DNA of 64,000 nt, taken from NCBI RefSeq assembly GCF_022179805.1, contig NZ_BPUO01000009.1, positions 1-64,000 of the forward strand. The letters run 5' to 3'. This document shows positions 8,922 to 17,294 of the stretch, in pieces. Source of the DNA: Cupriavidus pauculus. Its GTDB lineage: Bacteria > Pseudomonadota > Gammaproteobacteria > Burkholderiales > Burkholderiaceae. Under the pieces are notes generated by a model. That model had not been told where the DNA came from and did not search any database. It saw only the letters and a program-made list of their open reading frames with translations. The translations under genes were made by a program, and so were the position numbers. Positions within the stretch are counted from its first letter, which is position 1; every line of letters begins with the position of its first letter.

Positions 8922-9434
8922 TCAGTGGGTGCGGAAGGTATTCCATGTATCCGTGTCGAAGTGCATTGCCGCCATTACCTCAAACAAATACAACTCGAGA
9001 TCGTTGTCGATCTGAATGAACGCGACCGACATCTCGCGTAGGCGCCCTTGGGCGGTCAGGAAGACCTCGCGGAATTGGTCGTCCTTCATTGCCTGATCGC
9101 GCTTCATTTCGTGCGGGAAGTCCTCGCTGGCCATTTTGTAGACCAAGCTTGCGGTGAAGTGGGATTCGAAGTTGAGATGCTGCACTAGGCGTTTCACTAC
9201 TCCGCGGGAGATCCCAACGTACACCGGGCGGTCGACGTCGATGAACACATAACAGCCGGGGAAGTCGGTGCTATGCCCGAGCTTAGTTAACAACTCGCGC
9301 CGGGCGCTCTTGAATCCTACGAAGTCGATGGCCGGCATCGGCGCTTGCAGCGCGGTGTTCAACTTTTCCAGGTGGGCGGGCAGGATCGTGGCAGCGAGTT
9401 CGTCGAATGTGTGGGTGCAGTTGTCGATTGGCAT
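8922..9434 (-). CDS. GIY-YIG domain protein
   Basis: 170 residues. The central region GCYVFIDVDRPVYVGISRG matches the GIY-YIG nuclease signature (G-x-Y followed by Y-V-G), with the catalytic-type arginine supplied by SRGVVKRL and a late conserved acidic residue in YLFEVMAAMH. The N-terminal 55 residues are helical and unassigned. Stand-alone GIY-YIG proteins cut or nick DNA in repair, restriction or mobile-element contexts. It lies 84 bp after two small same-strand genes. No restriction methylase is nearby. Fold confidence is good, function open. Confidence 0.75.
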   Translation of the reverse strand: MPIDNCTHTFDELAATILPAHLEKLNTALQAPMPAIDFVGFKSARRELLTKLGHSTDFPGCYVFIDVDRPVYVGISRGVVKRLVQHLNFESHFTASLVYKMASEDFPHEMKRDQAMKDDQFREVFLTAQGRLREMSVAFIQIDNDLELYLFEVMAAMHFDTDTWNTFRTH

Positions 9435-9518
9435 CGAAATATCAAGGGCTGGTGGCGCAGCCGTGGCCGACGAAGGCGGCCTGGCAATAAGAAGTAGGGC
9501 GGGAGGTAGCGGTCTGAC

Positions 9519-9836
9519 TCAGCCCACGACGGTACGGGCGTGCTTCGTGTAGGTATGGCTTGGTCCTTTGGATATCGCTCTGCGTGGCCGCCCTCCCAAC
9601 ATCTCAACATGCCAATTGGAGCGCACGAGAAGCGCGGCACGGCCAACAATCTGGTGTACGCGATGCTGCTGTTTTCTGGTCAATCTGAGGTATGCCGGGT
9701 TGGCCCGAATCGCCAGCAAGCCAGCGTCGGTAGCATCGGATGAAGCGCTGGTGCGTACGACCTCCAAAGCCAAAACGCAAACTTCGACTACCGACGAGGG
9801 CGCATCCGCCCACAAATTTCTGACGATCTTATGCAT
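9519..9836 (-). CDS. Small protein of unknown function (105 aa)
   Basis: Not recognised. The ATG at 9836 is preceded by GAGGA at 8-base spacing, and the gene starts 43 bp after the upstream same-strand gene ends, so it is probably translated as part of an operon with 9880-10221. The protein is helical and basic in its second half (RLTRKQQHRVHQ, GGRPRRAISKG), which would be compatible with nucleic-acid binding. No cysteine motif or membrane segment is seen. Confidence 0.55.
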   Translation of the reverse strand: MHKIVRNLWADAPSSVVEVCVLALEVVRTSASSDATDAGLLAIRANPAYLRLTRKQQHRVHQIVGRAALLVRSNWHVEMLGGRPRRAISKGPSHTYTKHARTVVG

Positions 9837-9879
9837 GGTTTTTTCCTCGCAGTCCCGACAAATCGATGGCCCTCGCAGT

Positions 9880-10221
9880 TCACTCGAGCGGCATCTTGAC
9901 TCGATCCGCCCCTCCCAGATGCTTCCACGTGTGGTATCGATTGTCCGCAGAGTTAAAGGCGATACCCATCAAGGCAGCGACTTTGTAGCGCGTGTACCCA
10001 GCCTCGAAAAGTCGATAGCAAACCTCGATACCGCGCGCGGTCAGCTTTCCATCTGGGTACTTGTTAGACGGATCCTTGGGATCAAATTCGGGCTTGGGCT
10101 CCGACTCGGATAGAAGCGCCTTCAACTCCTGCATCCCACTCATCGCCCGCTCGAGACCCGCGATGACATTGTCGATGGCTTCCGATACCTTAATTCGTTG
10201 GCTTTCTGCAGTGGCATTCAT
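9880..10221 (-). CDS. Small protein with possible HTH (113 aa, unknown function)
   Basis: Not recognised as a named family. The N-terminal 50 residues are predicted helical (IDNVIAGLERAMSGMQELKA). The C-terminal part, LTARGIEVCYRLFEAGYTRY followed by KVAALMGIAFNSADNR, reads like a helix-turn-helix of the resolvase/terminase-small-subunit type. A well-formed promoter lies immediately upstream, suggesting it leads a short operon with 9519-9836 and perhaps the GIY-YIG gene. Confidence 0.6.
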   Translation of the reverse strand: MNATAESQRIKVSEAIDNVIAGLERAMSGMQELKALLSESEPKPEFDPKDPSNKYPDGKLTARGIEVCYRLFEAGYTRYKVAALMGIAFNSADNRYHTWKHLGGADRVKMPLE

Positions 10222-10255
10222 GTTATGTTGGTGCTTATCTAGTCATGGTGACTGA

Positions 10256-10285
10256 ATAGTACCTACAAGAGCGTGGAGGTGTCAA
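10256..10285 (-). promoter_or_regulatory. Sigma-70 promoter for the 9880-10221 gene
   Basis: On the minus strand a perfect TTGACA (10285-10280) is followed after 18 bp by TACTAT (10261-10256). The -10 box lies 34 bp before the ATG at 10221. Spacing and position are right; it is not experimentally shown. Confidence 0.55.
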
Positions 10286-10359
10286 TGCCCCTATTTGGAC
10301 AGTCCGCTGGGACGGTGTGCGCCTCCGAGGTCATGAGATGCTTATAAGCAAAATTGACC

Positions 10360-11022
10360 ATGACCGTGTCGATGTCCACCAAGAAGAGCACGAAATCGAA
10401 GGCACCCAAGCTCGTTTCCGACGATCTGATTGACCAGTTGCTGGCCCAAGTTAAGATCTCGGCGAGTCAGGCCTGGCCGGCCTGCTCAAGAAGCGGTTGG
10501 CCGAGCGCATGCTGGCCGCCGAACTGACGCACCATCTGGCTGTTGAGGCAAAGGGAAGGCGGGAGTGGCAATCACCGCAATGGCACCAGCCCAAAGACCG
10601 TCCTCACGCCCAACGGCGAACTGGAATTGGACATTCCTCGCGGCCGGCAGGCCACCTTCGAGCCGCAACTGGTCACCAAGTACCAGCGCCGGCTGCCCGG
10701 CTTCAACGACCACGTGATCAGCATGTATGCACGCGGCATGGGCGTGCGAGAGATCCAGGGCCACCTGTAGGAACTGTACGGCCTGCAGGTCTCGCCCGAC
10801 CTGGTCTCCACCGTCACCGACGAGATACTGGCGGAGGTCGAGCAGTGGCAGCAGCGCCCGCTGGAGGCGATGTACCCCATCTTCTATTTCGACGAGCAGC
10901 GCCTGAAGATCCGCGATGAAGGCACCGTCAGAAACAAGGCCGTCTACCTGGCCTTGGGTATCCGCGCCGACGGGCGCAAGGAGGTGCTCGGGCTGTGGAT
11001 CGAGCAAACCGAGGGCGCCTAG
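10360..11022 (+). mobile_element. IS256-family transposase, decayed and truncated
   Basis: Joining frames recovers an IS256 (MuDR-like) N-terminal half: LVSDDLIDQLLAQV, then after a deletion and frameshift GLAGLLKKRLAERMLAAELT, after a one-base insertion GNHRNGTSPKTVLTPNGELE, then YARGMGVREIQGHL, an in-frame TAG near 10768, ELYGLQVSPDL and RADGRKEVLGLWIEQTEGA. The DDE half expected next is absent: the sequence leaves the family at about 11017. The result is at least two indels, one nonsense codon and a 3' truncation, so it is inactive. No terminal inverted repeat was found. Confidence 0.85.
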
Positions 11023-11230
11023 CGCGTTGTCGGAGATGCTCCGCAGCCTGTCTTCAATGATCCGGTCAGTATCACCCTCGAGTTCCCATCCTGCCACGAC
11101 AATAGAGGCGCCTGGGATGTCCCCGGCAAGCTCGGCTGTTGCCAGCAAGCAAGGCGTAATAAAGGCGAGATCGAGTTCGCGGGGTGTTGAGTTGCATCCA
11201 GAACTGACCCCTAGACCCGGTAATTCAATG
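11017..11230 (-). pseudogene. Fragment of an unidentified gene abutting the IS256 remnant
   Basis: A minus-strand frame of about 60 codons reads as natural protein (LDLAFITPCLLATAELAGDI, then PGASIVVAGWELEGDTD and RIIEDRLRSI) and stops being protein-like exactly where the transposase remnant begins. The family was not recognised. It is probably the stump of a gene interrupted by the IS256 copy. Confidence 0.4.
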
Positions 11231-11302
11231 CAGCACCGCAGCGGCGACGCGTCTAGTTGGCCAGCAGGCCAGCCCAGTCGAGCGCGGCAGATGCCGTCCC
11301 GG

Positions 11303-12313
11303 CTATTCCAGTTTGACCCCCGCGCCAGTCACCACCTTGTTCCACCGCACGAGCTCCGCATCGATATGCGCGCCGAGCGCCGCCGGCGTCGAGCCCACGG
11401 GCTCGTAGCCATTGGCTGCGATCTGCGCACGCAGTTCGGGCTGGGCCAGCACGGCGGCAATCTCGGTGCTGAGCTTATCGACGATGTCGCGCGGCGTACC
11501 GGCCGGCGCCAGGATGGCGTACCACCCGTTGATATCGAAGCCGGGTACGCCGGCTTCGGCCAGTGTGGGTACGTCGGGCGCCATGGCCGCACGTTTGGCG
11601 CTGGTCACGGCCAGCGCGCGCATCTTGCCCGCGCGGATTTGCGGCATTGATGTTGAAATGCTATCGAACGTCAGCTGGATATCGCCCGCCAGCATGGCAT
11701 TGACTACCTGCGCGCTGCCCTTATAGGGCACATGGGTCATTTTCACACCCGTCATCGAATCGAACAGTTCACCGGCCAAGTGTCCTGTGTTGCCATTGCC
11801 GGCTAAGCCGAACGTGATCTTGCCGGGCGCCGCCTTGGCCTGCGCAATCAGATCGGCCACGTTTCGTGCCTGCAATGACGCGCTGCCGGCCAGGATAAGA
11901 GGCAGGTTGGCCACCAACGAGACCGGTGCGAAATCTTTGCGCGTGTCGTATGGCAGCTTCGGATACAAGCTGGGATTGATGGCGTGCGCGGCCAATACCA
12001 TGATCAGCGTATAGCCGTCCGGTTTGCTACGCGCCAGTGTTTGCGAGGCGATCGTGCCGCCGGCACCGGGACGGTAGTCGAGCACGATCGGCTGCCCAAG
12101 GCGCTCTTGCAGCTTCGCGCCCAGTGGGCGTGCCAGGAGGTCGGCACTGCCGCCTGGCGGATAAGGAATCAGGAGTTGGATCGGCTTGGCCGGCCATGCG
12201 TCGGCAGCGTATGCGATACGTGGTGCGGCCACCACCACCGCCGCCACAGCTAGCAGCGCGCTCAGCATGATAGCCGCCGTGGAGCGCGGCTTGCCAATGG
12301 TCCTTGTTGTCAT
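11303..12313 (-). CDS. Bug/TctC-family tripartite tricarboxylate transporter receptor
   Basis: 336 residues with a signal peptide (an Ala/Val-rich core ending RIAYAADAWPAKP). Family motifs are LIPYPPGGSADLLARPLG, RPGAGGTIASQTLA, SKPDGYTLIMV, THVPYKGSAQVVNAMLAGD and MRALAVTSAKRAAM. The ATG at 12313 has AGGGGAGA upstream. No TctA/TctB genes accompany it. A collapsed pseudogene on the same strand ends 27 bp before it, so its former operon partner is gone. The ligand is unknown. Confidence 0.9.
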   Translation of the reverse strand: MTTRTIGKPRSTAAIMLSALLAVAAVVVAAPRIAYAADAWPAKPIQLLIPYPPGGSADLLARPLGAKLQERLGQPIVLDYRPGAGGTIASQTLARSKPDGYTLIMVLAAHAINPSLYPKLPYDTRKDFAPVSLVANLPLILAGSASLQARNVADLIAQAKAAPGKITFGLAGNGNTGHLAGELFDSMTGVKMTHVPYKGSAQVVNAMLAGDIQLTFDSISTSMPQIRAGKMRALAVTSAKRAAMAPDVPTLAEAGVPGFDINGWYAILAPAGTPRDIVDKLSTEIAAVLAQPELRAQIAANGYEPVGSTPAALGAHIDAELVRWNKVVTGAGVKLE

Positions 12314-12340
12314 GGTGTCTCCCCTTGGTGAGCGGCCGTA

Positions 12341-12579
12341 TCAGCGGCCCCTGCGAAGCACGCGATGATCGTTGGCCAGCGTCAATGGCGCCGCCGACAA
12401 TGCCTGAACCGTCTCAAACGAAACGACCTTGACCAGTCCGGTCACCATCAGGCCGCCGCCGGGCTGCACGTCGATCACGGCAAGGTCCGTGTAAATGCGC
12501 TACCTGCCATGCCGACCGAGAAAACCGTGGCTGTAAGCCATGCGGCCGCCAGACGGGGTATACCCATCGTCATGGTCAT
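12341..12579 (-). pseudogene. Collapsed gene: signal-peptide start joined out of frame to a C-terminal tail
   Basis: A strong AAGGAGG site precedes ATG 12579, opening MTMTMGIPRLAAAWLTATVF and a signal-peptide-like SVGMAGSA, then a TGA after about 34 codons. In another frame the same stretch continues as VIDVQPGGGLMVTGLVKVV and SFETVQALSAAPLTLANDHR to a TGA ending at 12341. The reading suggests an internal deletion that fused the 5' and 3' ends of an exported-protein gene. The family was not identified. Confidence 0.45.
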
Positions 12580-13420
12580 TCATGCCTCCTTGTGCGGCGC
12601 TGGCCCACCTGGATACGGTGGCGCTTGTCGTCATTTTTTAATTGTGATGCGTGACCTACGATAGGCCCGAGCCCCGGACAAGGGAATTCATGATTCACAA
12701 AACTGGGCTTCGGGTTCGTGGAAGGCGGTGCGCTCGATGTGGGTTGGGGATGGCCGGGACCGGGCTCTATGATCTTGAAGCCGTCCAGAAGCAGACTCAT
12801 TAGCCCACGGCCTTCTCCGATCTAGATCACGGCTCTCGACAGGAAGAGCCCGATTGCCTAGGTCGGAGAACCCCGCGGCGACAGGCTGTAGGCGACCCAT
12901 CTGTGACGCTGGCAGCATTCCATTGCGATGGCCGTTCTCGATTCCGATGCGGCCACTGATAAGTCAGCGCGAAGAGTAGACCAACACCCTCGCACGGGGC
13001 AAACTGAACTGGCGCCGCGCCTGGCGGCTGGACGGCGCGTAAATACTTGCGAGCTCGGCCTTGCGTCAGCGATCTTTGCAGAGGAAGTACCCAGCGAAGA
13101 ACGAAGTTTCCGATAGCGGAAAGGCTGTCAGGGAAAGGTGTAGATAAAGCTCGCTGCCGCGTTGGGTTCGGGTATTGCGGAGTAACAGCACAACGGACGA
13201 GTTTTGGTCGGGGGACGGTCGAGGTGGCGACCATCGGTGATGGTTCACGAAGCTCTCGGCCATCCCATTGCTCTGCGGGCTGCAAACCAGCGTGGTCAGT
13301 GGCTTCAGGCCAATTGCCTACGCAAACGCTTTGGTCTTGTCTGCTGATAGTGGAAGGTGAGGGAGCCTGTCAGCCAGCTTCGCTCAGGTGGGCCGCAACG
13401 CCCAGGCGCACGCCACTGTG
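12580..13420. other. 841-bp stretch of debris between accessory genes and the secretion operon
   Basis: Apart from the IS3-type transposase remnant near its right end, no frame here looks like a conserved protein; the open frames are short and mutually overlapping. No tRNA or strong hairpin was recognised. It marks the boundary of the secretion operon, whose last gene stops at 13421. Confidence 0.5.
13238..13365 (-). mobile_element. IS3-family (IS2-like) transposase OrfB remnant
   Basis: On the minus strand the reading ADKTKAFA-stop-AIGLKPLTTLV followed by CSPQSNGMAESFV matches the region around the third catalytic residue of IS3-family integrases (family form: SPQSNGMAE[SA]FV). It contains an in-frame stop and is cut off on both sides, so it is inactive. 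Assigned by eye from the motif. Confidence 0.55.
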
Positions 13421-13921
13421 CTATGGGCGCGGGACGGCAGTCACCTGCACGGCGTCGGGGTAGTAATAGAAGACCCAGTCCGAGTATTTCTTCAGCCGAT
13501 TGAAGTTCTCGAATGGCGCGGTGAAATTGGCCTGGCGAATCGGCTCCAGCTCCGAGCGACTGTGTATTCCCATGACCCCACCTTCCGGGGATAGCAGCAA
13601 CACCCAGTCATTGCGCCGCGTGATGGGGTCCGCGTAGAGCGAACGCAGGTAGCGGCGCGGCAGGGGATATCGCGGATCGCGCAGCAATGCCTGCAGGGTC
13701 AGAGGAAAGCGTGGCTGTCCCGGCGGTGTGGCATCGACATACAGTTGAAAGGCGCGGCGATACTGTGTGCCCACGTCGAGCAACTGCTCCTCGGCCTCCC
13801 GCCGATCGGCCACGGCGCCGAGCCGGGCCGCAGACAGACTCGCCAGGCCCAGTATCGCAATGATGATCAGCAACGCGATCAATGCAAAGCCCGATGGACG
13901 CCGGTATGGCATTGAAGTCAT
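13421..13921 (-). CDS. Type II secretion-type pseudopilin lacking Glu5 (possible tip subunit)
   Basis: 166 residues, last gene of the secretion operon. A short leader ends in Gly11, followed by FALIALLIIIAILGLASL, a class III prepilin transmembrane helix for cleavage by a prepilin peptidase. Position +5 after cleavage is Ala instead of the usual Glu; in type II systems the tip subunit GspK is the pseudopilin without Glu5, although GspK is normally about 300 residues. The rest is a small globular domain with a Pro-rich middle and a C-terminal WVFYYYPDAVQV. The start overlaps the previous gene by ATGA. GspH/I/J/K assignment is not possible from sequence alone. Confidence 0.75.
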   Translation of the reverse strand: MTSMPYRRPSGFALIALLIIIAILGLASLSAARLGAVADRREAEEQLLDVGTQYRRAFQLYVDATPPGQPRFPLTLQALLRDPRYPLPRRYLRSLYADPITRRNDWVLLLSPEGGVMGIHSRSELEPIRQANFTAPFENFNRLKKYSDWVFYYYPDAVQVTAVPRP

Positions 13922-14328
13922 AAGGCACCGAACGGTGTGCCGTCGCGTGTGGCCCCGGGTGCGCCGCTACGCAAGTCATAGACCTTGCCGAGTTCCGGAT
14001 CACTGGGCGCGACCAGCATCCAGGTGGCGGTGCTTTCCGTGATGGGATCGACGGGCAGGGCATGGAGGTATCGCCGGGACACCAGTTCCTGCAGGTCGTT
14101 CGGATAGCGCCCGGTATCACGAAAATACTGATCGATGGTCTTGCGCGTGATGCTCAGGTTTTCCTTGAGGATGACTTCCTTGGAGGCATCGATGCTGCGG
14201 AAATAGCGCGGCAGTGCCAGTGAAAGCAGCAGCGCCACGATGCTGAGTACCACCAGCAGTTCGATGAGCGTGAAGCCGGCAATGCGGGGCCGTGTCCAGC
14301 GGATGCGGAATGGTGTTGTCACGGCCAT
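13918..14328 (-). CDS. GspG-like pseudopilin (136 aa)
   Basis: The prepilin signature IAGFTLIELLVVLSIVALLL is at residues 16-35, with Glu5 present. A GspG-like body follows: ILKENLSITRKTIDQYFRDT, GRYPNDLQELV, LPVDPITESTATW. The ATG at 14328 shares a base with the upstream stop (TGATG), which fixes the start; the longer open frame upstream is a shadow of the next genes. It is one of four pseudopilins in the operon. GspG-type subunits build the pseudopilus shaft, so this could be a second shaft or minor subunit. Confidence 0.85.
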   Translation of the reverse strand: MAVTTPFRIRWTRPRIAGFTLIELLVVLSIVALLLSLALPRYFRSIDASKEVILKENLSITRKTIDQYFRDTGRYPNDLQELVSRRYLHALPVDPITESTATWMLVAPSDPELGKVYDLRSGAPGATRDGTPFGAL

Positions 14329-14852
14329 CACCAGCGCATATAGGGAATGCCGTTGAGGCCGGTAGCGGACGAGCGGGAGTAGACGTCGAAAACATCCCGT
14401 CCTTCGGCGGGCGCATCGGGCTCGCTTTCGTAGCTGCGTTTCCCCCATGTCTCGGCGTCTTTGAGCGATGGATCTCGCGCCAAGGGATCCCTGGGGATCC
14501 GGCGTATGAAATAGATCTTGCGTTTCTCGGGGCTGCGCACGTCCTCGACGCCATCGACCAGGAGCTCCAGCGTCGCGGGATATCCGCTGTCGCCGACGGA
14601 ACGCAGCATGTGCCCGGTATCGTAGGCCTGCTTGTAGGCGTCGATGCCGTTGCGGATCTCGCGTAAGGCGAGCCGAAGGTCCTTTTCCCGCGCCCGCTGT
14701 ACCTCCAGCTGCGTGACCGGGAGCACCAGCATCGCCAGGATGGACAGGATCGCCAGGCTCACCAGGAGTTCCATCAACGTGAAGCCTGCAACGTGGCGCG
14801 CCGCATGGTTCATGGCGGGGATGGGGCCGGAACCCGGCGCGGAAATTGCCAT
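14328..14852 (-). CDS. Pseudopilin (type II secretion-like)
   Basis: 174 residues, or 161 from the internal ATG at 14813. The signature VAGFTLMELLVSLAILSILA carries Glu5. The following helix LEVQRAREKDLRLALREIRN and an ATLELLVDGVEDVRSPEKRK motif (the dPW-like region of GspG-type proteins) are visible. It ends with a Ser/Asp-rich segment and NGIPYMRW. It begins directly after the secretin stop codon with no gap, so it is probably translationally coupled. Confidence 0.85.
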   Translation of the reverse strand: MAISAPGSGPIPAMNHAARHVAGFTLMELLVSLAILSILAMLVLPVTQLEVQRAREKDLRLALREIRNGIDAYKQAYDTGHMLRSVGDSGYPATLELLVDGVEDVRSPEKRKIYFIRRIPRDPLARDPSLKDAETWGKRSYESEPDAPAEGRDVFDVYSRSSATGLNGIPYMRW

Positions 14853-17294
14853 CTACTGCCCCCCGCCGGAGATGGTGAGCGTCTGCACTGGCGAAGGCAA
14901 CGAGACGCTGGCGCCGTTGAATCCGGTCGGTGTGACCGACAGCACCCTGAGCTGCGTCGACGCTGTGGCCTTGAGCGGCATGAACGTCAGCGTGACCAGC
15001 GGTCCCTGGCCCGTTGCGCCAGCCGTGGCGCCCGGCGCGCGGGTGTCGCTGACGAAGATCTGGCCAGTGGATGCATCCACGCGGTGCGAGAACGATGTCT
15101 GCGTGCCGTCCGCACCGAGCGCGGTGCCCTCCGCAACGTTCAGCAACTGCAAGGCGGCGGGATCGTAGCCAAGCATGAGAGTTGTCCCCCTGAGCGGCTG
15201 TTGGGTGCTGAGCATGAGCTGCTGCTGCACGCTGGTGCCCGCCGTGGCCTGGGTGGCACCTGACCATGTCAGTCCCGGCGTGGTGCCCGTGCCCACACCG
15301 GTGCCAGCACCGCCGCCGATGCCCGTGCCTGCCCCCAGCGCCGCTGCCGCCGTGCCCGTCATGTTCATCGACCCATTGGCTGCGGCGCCTGCGTTGGTAT
15401 CGAGCGGATTGCCGGAGAGGTCGGTGCTTCCCCGAGTGCCGGCAGGCGTGACGGGTTCGCTCGTGGCGGCGCCGGTCGGTGGCACTATCACCTCCGCCGC
15501 TACCGGCATGGCCGCGCCGCCGACGGGCAGTTCCGACACGCCGCGCAGGCTGGATTCGGTGCCGGATGCGAAGTCGATCAATCGCGCTTCGGGCCGCAAT
15601 GGGTTGCGGATCAGCCGTGGCGTGATCGACAGCACGATCTCCGTACGCTTCTTGGTGTTGGCGTGATCGGAGAACAGGCGTCCTAGCACGGGAATATCGC
15701 CCAGGCCAGGGATCTTGGTCACGGTCTGCGTGTGCTCGTCGCTGATCAGGCCCGCCAAGATCTGTGTTTCACCATCCTTCAGGCGCAACACCGTGGACGC
15801 AGACCGGGTGCCGATCTGGTAGGCCACCGTGCCCGTGGAGGTGGTGATCTGGTTCGCGATATTGCTGACTTCGAGGGCGACCTTGATCGACACTTCGTTG
15901 TCGATGGTGATGGTGGGCGTGACTTCCACCTTCAGGCCGACGTCCAGGTACTGGATGCTTTCGGAGACGAATCCGGTAGAGGTGGCCGTGGACGTGATAT
16001 TGGGCACCTTGTTGCCGATCAGGATCTTGGCGGGCTCGCGGTTCTTCACGCGGATCTTGGGGTTTGCCAGCAGCTTCACGTCGGTATCCGTGCCGGTCAG
16101 GTTGATTGTCAACGGCGAGATCGTTGCGCCAATCGTACTGGCGGTCAGATTGCGTAGATCGTTCAGCGTCAGGGCGCCGCCGGCTGTGGCGGGCAAGGGC
16201 GTCAGGGTCAGCTTGGGCGGATAGGTGATCCCCAACTCATCCAGCCGGTTCTTGTTCACTTCGAGCACGGCAACCTCGAGCATCGTCTCGGGCGTGGGCA
16301 GATCCTGGAGCGCCACGACCTTCTCAGCCATCTCGATCACGTCCGGCGTGTCGCGCATCATGATCATGTTCTGCGTCTTGTCCACGACCAGGTTCTGAAC
16401 TTTCAGGATGCTCTTTAGCGTGGCCGCCATCTGCTCGGCAGTCACGTTGTTCAGGTAGAAGGTGTGAACGCTCAGTGCCTGATAGTCCTTGAGCTTGGCC
16501 GGCAGGTTGGGATAGATCAGGATGGCGCTGGCGTTGATGACCTTCTGTTCGAGCTGGTTGGTGGCCAGCACCACCTCGATCGCGCTCTTCACCGTCACAT
16601 CCTTGAGGAAGACGGAGGTTTTCTGGTCGGCCTTGATGTCCTTGTCCAGCACGAAGTTGATACCCGAGGTCACGGACAGGACGTCGAATACCTGCTTGAG
16701 CAGCGCGTCCTTGAACTGGATCGACACCTTGCGCTGCAACGCCTCGGTCGGGGCAAGCTGCGAGGCGGGAATGGCCGACTTGTCCAGGATCGCTCGAATC
16801 AGGCCGCGCGCCGCCGCGTTGTTGGGGTCCTCCGCGAGGATCGCCCGCGCCTTGGCCATGGCCGCGCCGTTGTCCTTGGCATCGAAGGCGAATTGGGCGT
16901 CCAGTTGCATCTTTGCATAGCGGACTTCACGGTCGACGCGATCGAGTTCCAGCACCGCCCTGGCATTGTTCGGATCGATGGCCAGCACACGCCGCAGCAG
17001 TTGCGTACGCTCGCCCGAACCCGCTCCAGGAGCCAGCGCGCGTTCCTGCGCCATCAGATCATTGATGGCACGCTCGCGCAGCGACAGGTAGGTCACCTGC
17101 AGTTCCGTGCTGGTGGGGTTGGCGGCCAGTGCCGCGCGCAGTTGTGCCAGGCTTTCCTCGATCTTGCCTTGATCGAATGCCTTGCGCGCATCCTGCGCAA
17201 CGGGCGGCTGCGCACACGCTGTGGCCAGCGCCAGGCAGGCGATTGCGAAGACGCGCCGCAGAAGCCTGGCGCCGCCGTGAGTTTCGTAGTTCAT
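14853..17294 (-). CDS. Secretin (GspD/PilQ-like) with C-terminal cohesin-like domain
   Basis: 813 residues, the outer-membrane channel. Cys27 in ATAC may be a lipobox, so it could be a lipoprotein. Residues about 30-175 look like TPR repeats (FDQGKIEESLAQLRAALAAN). About 188-255 is an STN/N0 domain (KVSIQFKDALLKQVFDVLSV), then an N1-type domain (YLNNVTAEQMAATLKSILKV). The secretin core runs to about 590, with VGLKVEVTPTITIDNEVSIK, the ETQILAGLISDE strand and VTKIPGLGDIPVLGRLFSDH. A Gly/Thr-rich linker (ALGAGTGIGGGAGTGVGTGT) leads to a final domain of about 125 residues (TLMLGYDPAALQLLNVAEGT ... LVTLTFMP) resembling cohesin domains. That tail is unusual for secretins. It overlaps the upstream gene by ATGA. 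Confidence 0.9.
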   Translation of the reverse strand: MNYETHGGARLLRRVFAIACLALATACAQPPVAQDARKAFDQGKIEESLAQLRAALAANPTSTELQVTYLSLRERAINDLMAQERALAPGAGSGERTQLLRRVLAIDPNNARAVLELDRVDREVRYAKMQLDAQFAFDAKDNGAAMAKARAILAEDPNNAAARGLIRAILDKSAIPASQLAPTEALQRKVSIQFKDALLKQVFDVLSVTSGINFVLDKDIKADQKTSVFLKDVTVKSAIEVVLATNQLEQKVINASAILIYPNLPAKLKDYQALSVHTFYLNNVTAEQMAATLKSILKVQNLVVDKTQNMIMMRDTPDVIEMAEKVVALQDLPTPETMLEVAVLEVNKNRLDELGITYPPKLTLTPLPATAGGALTLNDLRNLTASTIGATISPLTINLTGTDTDVKLLANPKIRVKNREPAKILIGNKVPNITSTATSTGFVSESIQYLDVGLKVEVTPTITIDNEVSIKVALEVSNIANQITTSTGTVAYQIGTRSASTVLRLKDGETQILAGLISDEHTQTVTKIPGLGDIPVLGRLFSDHANTKKRTEIVLSITPRLIRNPLRPEARLIDFASGTESSLRGVSELPVGGAAMPVAAEVIVPPTGAATSEPVTPAGTRGSTDLSGNPLDTNAGAAANGSMNMTGTAAAALGAGTGIGGGAGTGVGTGTTPGLTWSGATQATAGTSVQQQLMLSTQQPLRGTTLMLGYDPAALQLLNVAEGTALGADGTQTSFSHRVDASTGQIFVSDTRAPGATAGATGQGPLVTLTFMPLKATASTQLRVLSVTPTGFNGASVSLPSPVQTLTISGGGQ

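Noticed and set aside
10486..11148. 220-codon minus-strand frame across the IS256 remnant
   Set aside because: Only its first 40 or so codons are protein-like (the gene stump); the remainder is the antisense of the transposase.
12688..13285. Overlapping minus-strand frames between the pseudogene and the secretion operon
   Set aside because: Arg/Pro-rich, mutually overlapping and without motifs, except the short IS3-type stretch that is annotated separately.
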